Below, one piece after another: positions 27,460 through 41,858 of a DNA stretch of 64,000 nt. The position numbers and the translations under genes were made by a program. Under the pieces are notes generated by a model. That model had not been told where the DNA came from and searched no databases. It worked only from the letters and a program-made list of their open reading frames with translations. This DNA is from Thalassospiraceae bacterium LMO-JJ14 (GTDB lineage: Bacteria; Pseudomonadota; Alphaproteobacteria; Rhodospirillales; Casp-alpha2), in NCBI GenBank assembly GCA_021555105.2, contig CP134604.1, forward strand, positions 3,774,001 to 3,838,000, in the 5' to 3' direction. How positions within the stretch are numbered: the stretch's first letter is position 1; every line of letters starts with the position of its first letter.

Positions 27460-28356
27460 CTATCTCTTGATAGGCGCCAATTTTTCAAGAATGAAATCCC
27501 GAAAAGCGATGATTCTGGCTGAATCCCTGAGCTCTTCGGGGTAGACAAAATACATGTTCAGTTCCGGCCCCTGCAATTCCGGCAACACTTCGACCAGATT
27601 GCCGATTTCCCGGCCCATGTATTCCGGCAGCGCGCCGACACCAAGGCCACTTTGCACTGCACGCAGAATACCGTAGATCGAATTAACCCTGAGTACCGGT
27701 TTGCGCGGCGCTCCATCGCGAGCGTGTTCGTTCAAAAGCCAGTTAAGGTTTGCCGCCGGCGGCCGTGCATCATCGCCGTAAACAACGATCCGGTGTTTAT
27801 CGAGGTCGCGGGCATTCTTCGGCATGCCGTTCTGCTGCAGATATTCCGGCGCCGCATAAACGCGGTAACGCAGCGTCATCAAGTGACGCTGAACAAGATC
27901 GGGCTGGGTCGGCGGGGTCAGACGGATCGCGACATCGGCCTGACGCATGGACAGATCCAGTTCGGTATCGGCAAGTACCAGCGAGACTTCGATATCCGGG
28001 TATCGGTTGACGAATTCCTTCATCCGCGATGCCAGAAACACCGAACCGAATGCGACCGTCGAGGAAATCTTCAGTGCACCCTGCGGCCGCTCCTTGTTCT
28101 CGGCCAGTTGCGCCTGAACCCTGGCCAACTGCGCAAAGACGGCGTGCGCGGTATCGAAAAGCGTTTCACCCTGCTCGGTCAGGATCAGCCCACGGGCGTG
28201 GCGGTGAAATAGCGGCGTGCCCAGGCTTTGTTCCAGCGCACTGACCTGACGGCTGACGGCAGACTGACTGAGATTGAGCGTTTCACCCGCATGGGTGAAG
28301 CTGCCGGCTTCGGCAACGGCATGGAACACCCTGAGTTTATCCCAATCGATCGGCAC
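27460..28356 (-). CDS. LysR-family transcriptional regulator
   Basis: A 298-aa LysR-type regulator. The winged helix-turn-helix is at the N-terminus (LRVFHAVAEAGSFTHAGETLNLSQSAVSRQVSALEQSLGTPLFHRHARG), followed by the two-lobed effector domain (ALKISSTVAFGSVFLASRMKEF onward). It is 68 bp after trxB on the same strand. A LysR gene beside trxB is, as I recall, a recurrent arrangement in alphaproteobacteria. The effector and targets are unknown. Confidence 0.93.
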   Translation of the reverse strand: MPIDWDKLRVFHAVAEAGSFTHAGETLNLSQSAVSRQVSALEQSLGTPLFHRHARGLILTEQGETLFDTAHAVFAQLARVQAQLAENKERPQGALKISSTVAFGSVFLASRMKEFVNRYPDIEVSLVLADTELDLSMRQADVAIRLTPPTQPDLVQRHLMTLRYRVYAAPEYLQQNGMPKNARDLDKHRIVVYGDDARPPAANLNWLLNEHARDGAPRKPVLRVNSIYGILRAVQSGLGVGALPEYMGREIGNLVEVLPELQGPELNMYFVYPEELRDSARIIAFRDFILEKLAPIKR

Positions 28357-28424
28357 TTCAGCCCCCCGGCCCGTGGCCCTGTTGGCCGGTCATCGTTGAC
28401 GGCCGTCCTATAGTAGCATCCGCT

Positions 28425-30091
<1,667 letters not shown>

Positions 30092-30146
30092 GCTCGGACT
30101 ACCTTCACCGTCATCCCCGCGAACGCGCGGTTATATCAGCCCTGGA

Positions 30147-30620
30147 TCAGACCCAGCTGACTTCGCAGACTTCATAGGATTTACCGCCGCCGGGCGTCGC
30201 CACTTCGACAACGTCGCCGATGGTCTTGCCGATCAGCGCGCGCGCCAAGGGCGAGGTCACGGAAATTTTGCCGTCATCCAGATTGGCTTCGAGTTGGCCG
30301 ACGATGCGGTACTTGGTTTCTTCGTCAGTATCGGTATCGGCGACCAGTACGGTCGCGCCGAAACGGACCGTGTCGCCGGACATTTCGGAGGTGTCAATGG
30401 CTTCTGCGCGGCTGGTCACATCTTCCAGCTCGGCGATCCGGCCTTCGATAAAGCCCTGCTTTTCACGCGCAGCGTGATACTCGGCGTTCTCCGACAGATC
30501 GCCGTGCTCGCGCGCCTCGGCAATCGCCTTGATCACCGCCGGCCGCTCTTCGGACTTAAGCCGTCTCAACTCCTGTTCGAGGGCCGCAAGGCCCTCACGC
30601 GTCATCGGCACACGTTCCAT
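30147..30620 (-). CDS. greA: transcription elongation factor GreA
   Basis: Stimulates RNA cleavage by stalled RNA polymerase. From ATG 30620 it has 157 aa, with an N-terminal coiled coil ([20 protein letters not shown], then [23 protein letters not shown] with the conserved acidic tip D-x2-E-N) and a C-terminal FKBP-like domain (TPLARAL-like [23 protein letters not shown]). An in-frame ATG 17 codons upstream is less likely. It follows carB by about 100 bp on the same strand. Confidence 0.96.
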   Translation of the reverse strand: MERVPMTREGLAALEQELRRLKSEERPAVIKAIAEAREHGDLSENAEYHAAREKQGFIEGRIAELEDVTSRAEAIDTSEMSGDTVRFGATVLVADTDTDEETKYRIVGQLEANLDDGKISVTSPLARALIGKTIGDVVEVATPGGGKSYEVCEVSWV

Positions 30621-30724
30621 GTTTTCCCCGGCCGGAAACCGGCCCTCCTCAATATCTCCCCGAAACGTCAATGCCCCTGATCACCGAAAGGCGATCACCG
30701 GAGCGGTATCAATTAAGGGGAAGC

Positions 30725-34072
<3,348 letters not shown>

Positions 34073-35275
34073 TTACGATTTCGCCTCGTCCATCAGCTTG
34101 GTGAAGCGCTCGAACAGGTAATGGCTGTCGGTCGGGCCGGGCGAGGCTTCGGGGTGATACTGCACCGAGAAGATCGGCTTGCCCTCGACGCGCACGCCTT
34201 CGTTCGAGCCGTCGAACAGCGAAACATGGCTTTCGACGACACCCGCCGGCAGGCTTTCGGTGTCGACCGCGAAGCCGTGGTTCTGGCTGGTGATCTCGAC
34301 GCGGCCTGTAGCCAAGTCCTTGACCGGCTGGTTGCCGCCGCGATGGCCTTGATGCATTTTCACCGTCTGCGCGCCAAGTGCGCGCGACAGTAACTGGTGG
34401 CCGAGGCAGATGCCGAAGATCGGCTTGCCGCTGTCGATCAGCACTTTCAGCACCGGCACCGCGTATTCCCCCGTCGCCGCCGGATCGCCGGGGCCGTTGG
34501 ACAGGAAGATGCCATCCGGCTCAAAGCTCAGGATATCTTCCGCGCTCGCCGTCGCCGGCACCACGGTGACGTTGCACCCGGCAGACGCCAGACAACGCAG
34601 GATGTTGCGCTTGATGCCGTAATCGATGGCGACGACGTTATATTTAGGGTCCTTCAGCGTGCCGTAGCCCTGACCGAGCACCCATTTCGTTTCGTCCCAT
34701 TTATATGTCTGCTTGCAGGTTACCTCGATGGCGAGGTCCATGCCCTCAAGCCCCGGCCATGCCTTGGCCTTTTCGATCAGTGCCGGAATATCGAAGGTAC
34801 CGTCGGGCGCGTGACAGATCACACCCGTCGGTGCGCCTGCGTCCCTGATCTTGCGGGTCAGGCTCCGCGTATCGACGCCCGAGATCCCCGGCAGGCCGTG
34901 TGACTTCAGCCACGCATCCAGATGCTGCGTCGCGCGCCAGTTGGCGGGCTCGGTGATGTCGGCCCTTAAAATACAACCCCGGGCGGCCGGGGTTATGGTT
35001 TCGATATCTTCGGGGTTCGTACCGACATTGCCGATATGCGGGAAGGTGAAGGTGATAATCTGCCCCGCGTAACTGGGGTCGGTCATGATTTCCTGATAGC
35101 CGGTGATGGAGGTATTGAAACAGACCTCGCCCACGGCTTCGGCGGCGGCGCCGACGCCCCGCCCCCAGAACAGGCTTCCGTCGGCCAGAACGATGACCGC
35201 TGTCGCCCCACTTGGGGCGCAGAAAGACTCCGCACCCTTGTGTTCGGGTGCAGCGGGTTCTACTTCATGTGTCAC
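34073..35275 (-). CDS. carA: carbamoyl-phosphate synthase small subunit
   Basis: Glutaminase subunit that supplies ammonia to CarB. About 400 aa, with the N-terminal CarA domain (VIVLADGSLFWGRG, CFNTSITGYQEIMTDPSYAGQI) and a class I amidotransferase domain: nucleophile Cys in IFGICLGHQLL and the His/Glu pair in FSVQYHPEASPGP. The start is uncertain. GTG 35275 gives a short non-conserved lead before the domain but has no clear ribosome site; longer readings start at rarer codons. Two GC-rich hairpins lie inside the first 25 codons (35251-35204), which may influence initiation. Confidence 0.93.
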   Translation of the reverse strand: MTHEVEPAAPEHKGAESFCAPSGATAVIVLADGSLFWGRGVGAAAEAVGEVCFNTSITGYQEIMTDPSYAGQIITFTFPHIGNVGTNPEDIETITPAARGCILRADITEPANWRATQHLDAWLKSHGLPGISGVDTRSLTRKIRDAGAPTGVICHAPDGTFDIPALIEKAKAWPGLEGMDLAIEVTCKQTYKWDETKWVLGQGYGTLKDPKYNVVAIDYGIKRNILRCLASAGCNVTVVPATASAEDILSFEPDGIFLSNGPGDPAATGEYAVPVLKVLIDSGKPIFGICLGHQLLSRALGAQTVKMHQGHRGGNQPVKDLATGRVEITSQNHGFAVDTESLPAGVVESHVSLFDGSNEGVRVEGKPIFSVQYHPEASPGPTDSHYLFERFTKLMDEAKS

Positions 35276-35460
35276 GATATTTGCCAGCCGGGGTCGGTTT
35301 AGACTGGCAGAGTAGATACGCAAAGCCCCCCGCCGCGTCAAGCGTTCAGGGCAATTATTTTATTCTTTTAAAATCAATGGGTTATAAAACTGAATCCGGT
35401 TGTCACGCGTGCCCCGATGCGATAACGTCCGGCCCTTCTGACCAATGAGGAGGAGATTCC

Positions 35461-35919
35461 ATGCTCCGTCAGCAGTTGAACGACATGCTCAAGGACGCGA
35501 TGCGCGCCAAGGAAGAGCGAAAAGTGTCAACGATCCGCCTGATCAACGCTGCCCTCAAGGACCGCGATATCCAGGCCCGATCCAAGGGAAACACCGATGG
35601 CATTGCCGACGAGGAAATCCTCGGCCTGATGCAATCCATGGTGAAACAGCGCCGCGACAGCATCGAAGCCTATTCCAAGGGCGGGCGTCCCGACCTGGCA
35701 CAGCAGGAAGCCGAGGAAATCTGCTGCATTGAGAGCTTTCTGCCGCAGCAGCTTTCCGACGAGGAACAGACCGCTGCCGTTGCCGAGGCCGTTGCAAAAA
35801 GCGGCGCCGAAAGCATCAAGGACATGGGCAAGGTCATGGCGTACCTGAAGGAAAATTACGCCGGTCGCATGGATTTCTCGAAGGCCGCCGGCAAGGTCAA
35901 GGCAGAACTCGGCGTGTAA
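35461..35919 (+). CDS. yqeY: GatB/YqeY domain protein
   Basis: A 152-aa protein of the YqeY family, related to the tail domain of the GatB amidotransferase subunit. It has the typical LRQQLNDMLKDAMRAKEERKVSTIRLI start, the central EILGLMQSMVKQRRDSIEAY and the C-terminal KDMGKVMAYLKENYAGRMDFSKAAGKVK. The family is thought to bind tRNA; its role is unclear. ATG 35461 is preceded by GAGGAGGAG. It is divergent from carA and lies upstream of dnaG as in many alphaproteobacteria. Confidence 0.92.
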   Translation: MLRQQLNDMLKDAMRAKEERKVSTIRLINAALKDRDIQARSKGNTDGIADEEILGLMQSMVKQRRDSIEAYSKGGRPDLAQQEAEEICCIESFLPQQLSDEEQTAAVAEAVAKSGAESIKDMGKVMAYLKENYAGRMDFSKAAGKVKAELGV

Positions 35920-36128
35920 TCCCCTCTCCCTTCACCCGTCGCCAATCCATTTGGTACGAACCAAAATGGAGAAGAGACTCACGGACGTCTCCTTTCTCAT
36001 CGGAGAATAGATCGCCGCCTGTGGATAAGTACCGTTAACTTGGGATAACTGAGTGATTTTGCCAACACCGGCACTTCCAAGCATGCCCGCGCAGGAGTAG
36101 ATTACGAGGTTCACAGCCGGAGCCGAAA

Positions 36129-37934
36129 TTGAGCACCTTTACCCCCGAATTCCTCGACGAGATCAGAAGGCGTGTTTCCATCGCCGAGGTCGTCGGCCGC
36201 ACGGTGCGCCTGAAGGAACGCGCACGTGGCGATTTCTGGGGCCTGTCGCCGTTCACCAACGAAAAAACGCCGTCCTTCCACGTCATGGAGGACAAGGGCT
36301 TCTATAAGTGCTTTTCGACGCAGAATTCAGGCGACGTGTTCACGTTCCTGATTGAGGTCGGCGGCATGAGTTTCCCCGAAGCGGTCGAACAACTCGCCGC
36401 CGAGGCCGGGCTGGAGATGCCGCAGAACACCCCCGAAGAGCGTCAGCGCTCTGAAAAGCGCAAGACCCTCGCCGACGTCAACGAACATGCGGCGGATTTC
36501 TTCGAAAAGATGCTGCGTATGCCGGAAGGCCGGGGCGCGCTTGAATACCTGAAAAGACGCGGACTTGACGATGCCACCATCAAAACGTGGCGGCTCGGCT
36601 TCGCACCTGATTCCCGGGGTGCACTGAAAGCCGCGCTGACGCGCGACGGCGTCGCCGAAGAACTGATGATCGAGGCCGGTCTGCTGCGGGTGCCCGACAA
36701 CGGCGATCCGTATGACTGGTTCAGAGGCCGCGTCATGTTTCCGATCCAGGACCGGCGCGGCGGCGTCATCGCCTTTGGCGGCCGGATACTCGGCGATGGC
36801 GAGCCGAAATACCTCAATAGTCCTGAAACGCCGTTGTTCCAGAAGCGCCACGCGCTTTATGGCATGCATCTGGCCGGCGCGCCGGCCCGCAAGGCCGGGC
36901 GCATGATCGTCTGCGAAGGCTATATGGATGTCATCGGTCTGGCCCGCGCCGGTATCGACAATGCCGTGGCGCCGCTGGGCACGGCACTCACCGAAGATCA
37001 GTTGAGGGACCTGTGGCGCGTCGTCAGGGAACCCGTGATGTGCTTCGACGGCGACGTTGCGGGTCAGAAAGCCGCTTTCCGTGCCGCCGAGCGTGCGCTG
37101 CCGATCATGCAGGCGGGCCATGCGCTGCGCTTTGCGATCCTGCCTGCGGGCGAAGATCCCGACAGCCTCGTCGCCGCAAAGGGCCGGGGCGCATTCGATG
37201 AACTGCTGACAAATGCCCTGCCGCTCTCCGAGATGATATGGCGCGAAGTGACCGGCGGGCGCATGCCGCAAAGCCCCGAGGACCGCGCAGATGTGCAGCA
37301 AAAGCTGGATCAGCGTGCGCGCGACATCTCCGATGCCACGTTCCGGCGGCATTTTTCCGATTACTTCTCGCGCAAACTCTGGGGCGAACGGGGCACACAG
37401 CCGCAAAGCCGCGGTGGCGGCAAGTTCACGCCCCGCAAGGGCTTCGGAAAAACCAAGGTTGAAGGCGCCGTGATGGCGGACGCGCGCGCCGAAACCAGCG
37501 CCGCCACGCCCGCCGATACGCTGCGTGAACGGATTTTGTTGTCGACTCTGATCAACCATCCGGAAATCTTCGACGAGATCGAGGAACACCTTGGAATGCT
37601 TGAGTTTTCGACGGTCGAGCTTGACAACGTGCGCCAGCGGGTCTTAAACACCCTCGCCCGGCATGAAAGCCTTGACTCCGAGGAACTTCGAAACCACCTC
37701 TCGGAGGAAGGTCTCGTTGCCGAAATTGGCATGCTATTAAGCAAAAGCGTCTATATGCATGCCCGGTTCGCGCGCGCGGACAGTGACGTTAAAGAAGCCC
37801 TGGAAGGGTGGTTGGACACCTACCAGCGGCTGACCGCGAAAGACCATGACACAGAGTTGCGTCAGGCCGAAGCGGCGTTGGGGGAAGATACGACGGAAAT
37901 GGCTTTTGGACGCATGAAAGCGTTGAAAGCCTAG
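36129..37934 (+). CDS. dnaG: DNA primase (degenerate zinc finger)
   Basis: Synthesises RNA primers at the replication fork. The 601-aa protein has an N-terminal zinc-finger-like domain, a TOPRIM catalytic core (IVCEGYMDVIGLARAGIDNA and MCFDGDVAGQKAAFRAAERA with the metal-binding Glu and Asp) and a C-terminal helicase-binding domain. The zinc site is degenerate: positions equivalent to Cys40, His43, Cys61 and Cys64 read Ser, Thr, Cys and Thr, so zinc binding is unlikely. Similar loss is known in other alphaproteobacterial primases. Translation starts at TTG 36129, with CGGAG about 5 nt upstream. It precedes rpoD by 56 bp. Confidence 0.95.
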   Translation: MSTFTPEFLDEIRRRVSIAEVVGRTVRLKERARGDFWGLSPFTNEKTPSFHVMEDKGFYKCFSTQNSGDVFTFLIEVGGMSFPEAVEQLAAEAGLEMPQNTPEERQRSEKRKTLADVNEHAADFFEKMLRMPEGRGALEYLKRRGLDDATIKTWRLGFAPDSRGALKAALTRDGVAEELMIEAGLLRVPDNGDPYDWFRGRVMFPIQDRRGGVIAFGGRILGDGEPKYLNSPETPLFQKRHALYGMHLAGAPARKAGRMIVCEGYMDVIGLARAGIDNAVAPLGTALTEDQLRDLWRVVREPVMCFDGDVAGQKAAFRAAERALPIMQAGHALRFAILPAGEDPDSLVAAKGRGAFDELLTNALPLSEMIWREVTGGRMPQSPEDRADVQQKLDQRARDISDATFRRHFSDYFSRKLWGERGTQPQSRGGGKFTPRKGFGKTKVEGAVMADARAETSAATPADTLRERILLSTLINHPEIFDEIEEHLGMLEFSTVELDNVRQRVLNTLARHESLDSEELRNHLSEEGLVAEIGMLLSKSVYMHARFARADSDVKEALEGWLDTYQRLTAKDHDTELRQAEAALGEDTTEMAFGRMKALKA

Positions 37935-37990
37935 TGATTTTGAGGTCGCCGGAGACCATCTTGGTACCGGGCGTTTAGGGGTTTTGTATA

Positions 37991-40045
37991 TTGGCCAAAG
38001 CACAAGCGAGCGAAGCGCGTACCACGTCCGAGGAAAGTTCCGACAGCCCTCTGCTGGATACCCTGAATGCCGCCGTCAAGAAGATGGTCACCAAGGGCAA
38101 GGAACGCGGTTACGTCACCTATGACGAACTGAATGCCGCGCTGCCGCCCGAGGATGTCTCCTCCGAACAAATCGAAGACACCATGGCGATGCTGTCCGAA
38201 ATGGGCATCAACGTGGTCGAGAACGAAGAACAGGAAGAAGCCGCCAACGACACCGCCTCGGAAGAAGAAGACGAAAAAACCGAGAAGTCTACCGCCGGCA
38301 ACGTAGACGAGAGCGACCTTGGCCGCACCGATGATCCGGTGCGTATGTATTTGCGTGAAATGGGTTCGGTCGAACTGCTGTCGCGCGAAGGCGAAATCGC
38401 CATCGCCAAACGGATTGAAGCCGGCCGCGACATGATGATCGGCGGCATTTGCGAAAGCCCGCTGACGATCCAGGCCATTGTCCGCTGGCATGATGCGCTG
38501 GTTGCCGAGGAAATCCTGCTGCGCGAAATCGTCGATCTCGACGCGACGCTCGGCGGCGGCCCGGGGCAGGCGCCACAGGGCGGCACCGAGGAAGAAGACG
38601 AAGAAAGTGAAGACGGCGCTGAAACACCGGCCCTGAAAGCCGTTGAGGAAAAACCCGCCGAGAAAACCGAAGAGGCGCCGAAGAAAGCCAAGTCCGATGA
38701 CGAGGACGGCGAGAAAAAGTCGGAAGACGGCGAAACCACCGACGACGATGACGATGAGGACGACGACGAGCAGAACAATATGTCGCTCGCTGCGCTTGAG
38801 GAAAAACTCAAGCCCGAAGTCATTGAAACATTCGAAGAGATCGCCAAAACCTACAAGAAATTCCAACGCCTGCAGATCACCCGCATGGAAGCCATGCAGG
38901 GTGTCGGCGAGTTCAAGGACTCCCAGGAAAAGCGCTACGTCAAACTGCGTCAGGAACTGATCGAGCTGATGGAAGGCGTTCATCTTAATAATGACCGCAT
39001 CGAAGCCCTCGTCGATCAGCTTTACGGCCTCAACCAGCGTCTGGTGCGCCTTGAAGGCAAGCTGTTGCGCCTCGCCACCACGTCGCGTATCCGCCGCGAG
39101 GACTTCCTCGAGAATTATCGCGGCTTTGAGCTCGATCCCGACTGGATCAAACGCTGCAAGAAGATGCCGACCAAGAACTGGCAGCGCTTCGCCGAGAAGT
39201 ACAAAGACGATGTGAAGGAAATCCGCGAGGAAGTCTCGAACGTGTCCGGCGCCGTCGGCCTGCCGATCGGCGAGTTCCGCCGCATCGTCGGCATCGTCCA
39301 GAAGGGTGAGCGCGAAGCCGCCAAGGCGAAAAAGGAAATGATCGAGGCCAACCTGCGTCTGGTGATCTCGATCGCCAAGAAATACACCAACCGCGGCCTG
39401 CAGTTCCTGGACCTGATTCAGGAAGGCAACATCGGCCTGATGAAGGCCGTCGACAAATTCGAATACCGCCGCGGCTACAAGTTCTCGACCTATGCGACGT
39501 GGTGGATCCGTCAGGCCATCACGCGCTCCATCGCCGATCAGGCGCGCACTATCCGTATTCCGGTGCACATGATCGAGACCATCAACAAGCTGGTCCGCAC
39601 GTCACGCCAGATGTTGCACGAAATCGGCCGCGAGCCGACGCCGGAAGAACTGGCGACGAAGCTTTCGATGCCGCTGGAAAAAGTCCGCAAGGTTCTGAAG
39701 ATCGCCAAGGAGCCGATCAGCCTCGAGACCCCGATCGGCGACGAGGAAGACAGCCATCTGGGCGATTTCATCGAGGACAAGCTGGCCGTGCAGCCGCTCG
39801 ACGCCGCCATTCAGGCCAACCTGCGCGAAACCACGACGCGCGTGCTGGCGTCACTGACGCCGCGCGAGGAACGTGTGCTGCGCATGCGCTTCGGTATCGG
39901 CATGAACACCGATCACACGCTGGAAGAAGTCGGCCAGCAGTTCTCGGTAACTCGCGAACGAATCCGTCAGATCGAAGCCAAGGCGCTGCGCAAGCTCAAA
40001 CATCCGTCGCGCTCACGAAAACTTAGAAGCTTCCTGGATTACTGA
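37991..40045 (+). CDS. rpoD: RNA polymerase housekeeping sigma factor
   Basis: Primary sigma-70 factor, 684 aa. Region 1.1 lies near residues 15-80, region 1.2 begins at [26 protein letters not shown], and a long non-conserved region with an extremely acidic, Glu/Lys-rich stretch spans about residues 195-265. Region 2 includes [20 protein letters not shown], region 3 follows with [16 protein letters not shown], and region 4 contains the helix-turn-helix [20 protein letters not shown] and the usual [11 protein letters not shown] end. The start is TTG 37991, poorly served by an AGGGG 12 nt upstream; MAKAQASEA resembles the usual N-terminus. It forms a block with dnaG and yqeY. Confidence 0.97.
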   Translation: MAKAQASEARTTSEESSDSPLLDTLNAAVKKMVTKGKERGYVTYDELNAALPPEDVSSEQIEDTMAMLSEMGINVVENEEQEEAANDTASEEEDEKTEKSTAGNVDESDLGRTDDPVRMYLREMGSVELLSREGEIAIAKRIEAGRDMMIGGICESPLTIQAIVRWHDALVAEEILLREIVDLDATLGGGPGQAPQGGTEEEDEESEDGAETPALKAVEEKPAEKTEEAPKKAKSDDEDGEKKSEDGETTDDDDDEDDDEQNNMSLAALEEKLKPEVIETFEEIAKTYKKFQRLQITRMEAMQGVGEFKDSQEKRYVKLRQELIELMEGVHLNNDRIEALVDQLYGLNQRLVRLEGKLLRLATTSRIRREDFLENYRGFELDPDWIKRCKKMPTKNWQRFAEKYKDDVKEIREEVSNVSGAVGLPIGEFRRIVGIVQKGEREAAKAKKEMIEANLRLVISIAKKYTNRGLQFLDLIQEGNIGLMKAVDKFEYRRGYKFSTYATWWIRQAITRSIADQARTIRIPVHMIETINKLVRTSRQMLHEIGREPTPEELATKLSMPLEKVRKVLKIAKEPISLETPIGDEEDSHLGDFIEDKLAVQPLDAAIQANLRETTTRVLASLTPREERVLRMRFGIGMNTDHTLEEVGQQFSVTRERIRQIEAKALRKLKHPSRSRKLRSFLDY

Positions 40046-40128
40046 TCGGAAAGGCCGAATTCGGTCTGTTCTCTGCCGCCAAAAAAGGGTAATCAGTTGA
40101 CCCGCGCGGCCAACCACCGCGCCTTGGT

Positions 40129-40205
40129 GGGCCTGTAGCTCAACTGGTTAGAGCCGACGGCTCATAACCGTCTGGTTGCAGGTTCGAGTCCTGCCGGGCC
40201 CACCA
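40129..40205 (+). tRNA. tRNA with CAU anticodon, probably tRNA-Ile2
   Basis: A 77-nt cloverleaf: acceptor GGGCCTG pairs with CGGGCCC (one G-U), D arm GCTC/GAGC, anticodon stem GACGG/CCGTC around the loop CTCATAA (anticodon CAT), T arm with GGTTCGAGTCC, and the CCA end encoded. It is not the initiator, which lacks the first acceptor pair. The overall sequence resembles alphaproteobacterial tRNA-Ile2 (CAU modified to lysidine) more than elongator tRNA-Met, but the two are hard to separate by eye. Confidence 0.95.
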
Positions 40206-40246
40206 CTCTTTCCTCAAGATTTCTTCTCCACGGCTGACTGCCGCAA

Positions 40247-41074
40247 TTACTGTATGGTTTCGGCGGTATTGCCGCGCAGAAAACGCCGGCGTTGGCGCAG
40301 GGGATTGTCGCCCGTGGCGCTGTGCCATGTGCAGCGGTTATCCCAAACCAGCGTATCGCCCATGCGCCACTGATGGCGCGCCTGATAGCGGGACTGTCCG
40401 CACCACTCATACACTTCGTCCAGCAAGGCGACGGCCTCTTCATCCGGCATGCCGAGTATCCCGACCGTATGGATGGGGTTGACGAAAATCGATTCACGTC
40501 CCGTTTCCGGATGGCGGCGGATGACCGGATGATTGATCAGCGGCTTATCCCGGTCAGCGGGATCCAGTCGGTTTTGCACGTCATTGCTGCGCCCCCCGAA
40601 GCGGAATGTGCCGCGTAAGCCCTGCAAACGTTCCTTGAGTTCAGCCGGCATCTCCTCCAGCGCCAGATACATATTGGCGAACAGCGTGTCGCCCCCCTCG
40701 TCCGGGATTTCCAGCGGGTGCAACATGGTCGCCTTTGCCGGAACTTCGAGATAACACATATCCGAATGCCAGCCGAGACCGCGGCGGGATTCGAATTCGT
40801 CGACCTCGCCCTCGGCGTTGAGATTAGTCATGACGATCAGCTCGTCGATTTCCGGATGCCGGTATTTCTTCGTCACATGAATCAACGGCGTGCCGAACAC
40901 GCTTTCAAAGCGGACCATCTGTGCGGGTGTTAATTCCCGGTCCCGGAACACCAGCACACAGTGTTCCAGAAACGCCCGGTTGATGGCTTCGCGCGCATCC
41001 GCATCAAGCGGCTGCGAAATATCGATGCCCCGGACTTCGGCCAGCAGCGGTTCACCAAGCTTTACAATTTCCAT
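40247..41074 (-). CDS. TauD/TfdA-family Fe(II)/2-oxoglutarate dioxygenase
   Basis: Non-haem iron oxygenase of the taurine/2,4-D dioxygenase family. The facial triad is His105-x-Asp107 in GLGWHSDMCY and His253 in RCTWHSA, with Arg266 or Arg269 in RRRFLRG for 2-oxoglutarate (numbered from the first of two in-frame ATGs). The N-terminal AEVRGIDISQPLD and VLVFRDREL stretches are also typical. Family substrates are sulfonates, aryloxyalkanoates or other acids; none can be assigned. Two start codons 6 bp apart (41080 and 41074) lie within a tandem repeat. The second has AGG at the better spacing of 8 nt and is preferred. Confidence 0.88.
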   Translation of the reverse strand: MEIVKLGEPLLAEVRGIDISQPLDADAREAINRAFLEHCVLVFRDRELTPAQMVRFESVFGTPLIHVTKKYRHPEIDELIVMTNLNAEGEVDEFESRRGLGWHSDMCYLEVPAKATMLHPLEIPDEGGDTLFANMYLALEEMPAELKERLQGLRGTFRFGGRSNDVQNRLDPADRDKPLINHPVIRRHPETGRESIFVNPIHTVGILGMPDEEAVALLDEVYEWCGQSRYQARHQWRMGDTLVWDNRCTWHSATGDNPLRQRRRFLRGNTAETIQ

Positions 41075-41150
41075 CGTCATAACCTGCCATCGTCATAACC
41101 TGCCATCGTCATAACCTGCCATCGTCATAACCTGCCATCGTCATAACCTG
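41071..41150. repeat. five perfect copies of a 16-bp tandem repeat spanning the dioxygenase start
   Basis: CCATCGTCATAACCTG is repeated exactly five times without interruption. Read with the dioxygenase gene (minus strand) each unit is CAGGTTATGACGATGG, which carries an AGG ribosome-site element and two ATG codons. The last unit supplies the actual start codon. Because 16 is not a multiple of three, ATGs in successive units fall in different frames. A frame begun in the unit two steps upstream stops at a TGA overlapping the gene's first ATG. Copy number may vary by slippage. Confidence 0.95.
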
Positions 41151-41336
41151 TATGTATCAAGGATTTTGGCCGATCACCAGCGCCGGAAAGACCCACATTG
41201 CGGCTTAATTCGAAAAACGAACGCGCGTGCAGAGACAAGCATGGCGCCCACAATCACCGTCAATCCGGCAAGAGCATTCGGACATCTCCAGCAAACGGAT
41301 CAAATTCAACCGAAAGACCGCTGCCGCCTGTTAGGG

Positions 41337-41744
41337 TCAGGGGTAGGTTGTCGTCGCCGTCGCCGAAGCGATGGAGCCACTGAAAAAGCCGTCGCTCTCC
41401 TTGGCTTTGACCGACCACTCATAATCATGCGAACCGCTCGGCGGGCAAGGGCTCTTATACGTGAAAGCCCCCGGCTGGATAACATCCTGCCCGGTATATT
41501 CGATGGTTCCCCCGCCATGAGCGTATGACGGTTTATCAAGGTCGGTCAGCGTAAACGACAGGAACTTGGTTCCCGCAGGCACGTTTTTCAGCGTGAACGT
41601 CGGGTTGGGAACGGTATTCGGATTCCCCGTCGTGCACAGCGGAATATCGCCCCATTCGAAGGCCAGGGAGAAATCATCCGCCGCCGCATGCTACACCCCT
41701 GTCAGGGATACCAGAACGCTCAAGACACCCAGAGTTTTAAGCAT
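41337..41744 (-). pseudogene. PEBP-family (YbhB-like) secreted protein interrupted by a UAG in the signal peptide
   Basis: ATG 41744, with GGAG 7 nt upstream, opens a signal peptide (MLKTLGVLSVLVSLTGV) that runs into TAG at 41693-41691. The same frame then continues as HAAADDFSLAFEWGDIPLC and on to a TGA at 41337. The body resembles the phosphatidylethanolamine-binding/YbhB family: FTLTDLDKPSYAHGGGTIEY, then YKSPCPPSGSHDYEWSVKA. With a sense codon at position 18 the protein would be 135 aa with an Ala-x-Ala-type cleavage site. No usable in-frame start lies between the stop and the domain. I read it as a recent nonsense mutation (CAG to TAG would suffice); a sequencing error is the other explanation. 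Confidence 0.75.
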
Positions 41745-41858
41745 GTCGTGTCTCCTATACTTTGGTTTCTGGCCCATCGTTTCGCATATTCAATTCCCCT
41801 ACAAGTATAATATCTTTAGCCTGAGCGGACGACACGGCCCGAAACACGAGGAACCCCC

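Noticed and set aside
38581-38775. Low-complexity GAA/GAC-rich stretch as a possible repeat
   Set aside because: It codes the acidic non-conserved region of RpoD, which is commonly Glu/Asp-rich, and has no exact repeat unit.
37931-39568. A 545-aa hydrophobic minus-strand frame opposite rpoD
   Set aside because: Its Phe/Leu/Val-rich runs come from antisense reading of the Glu/Lys-rich acidic region of sigma-70.
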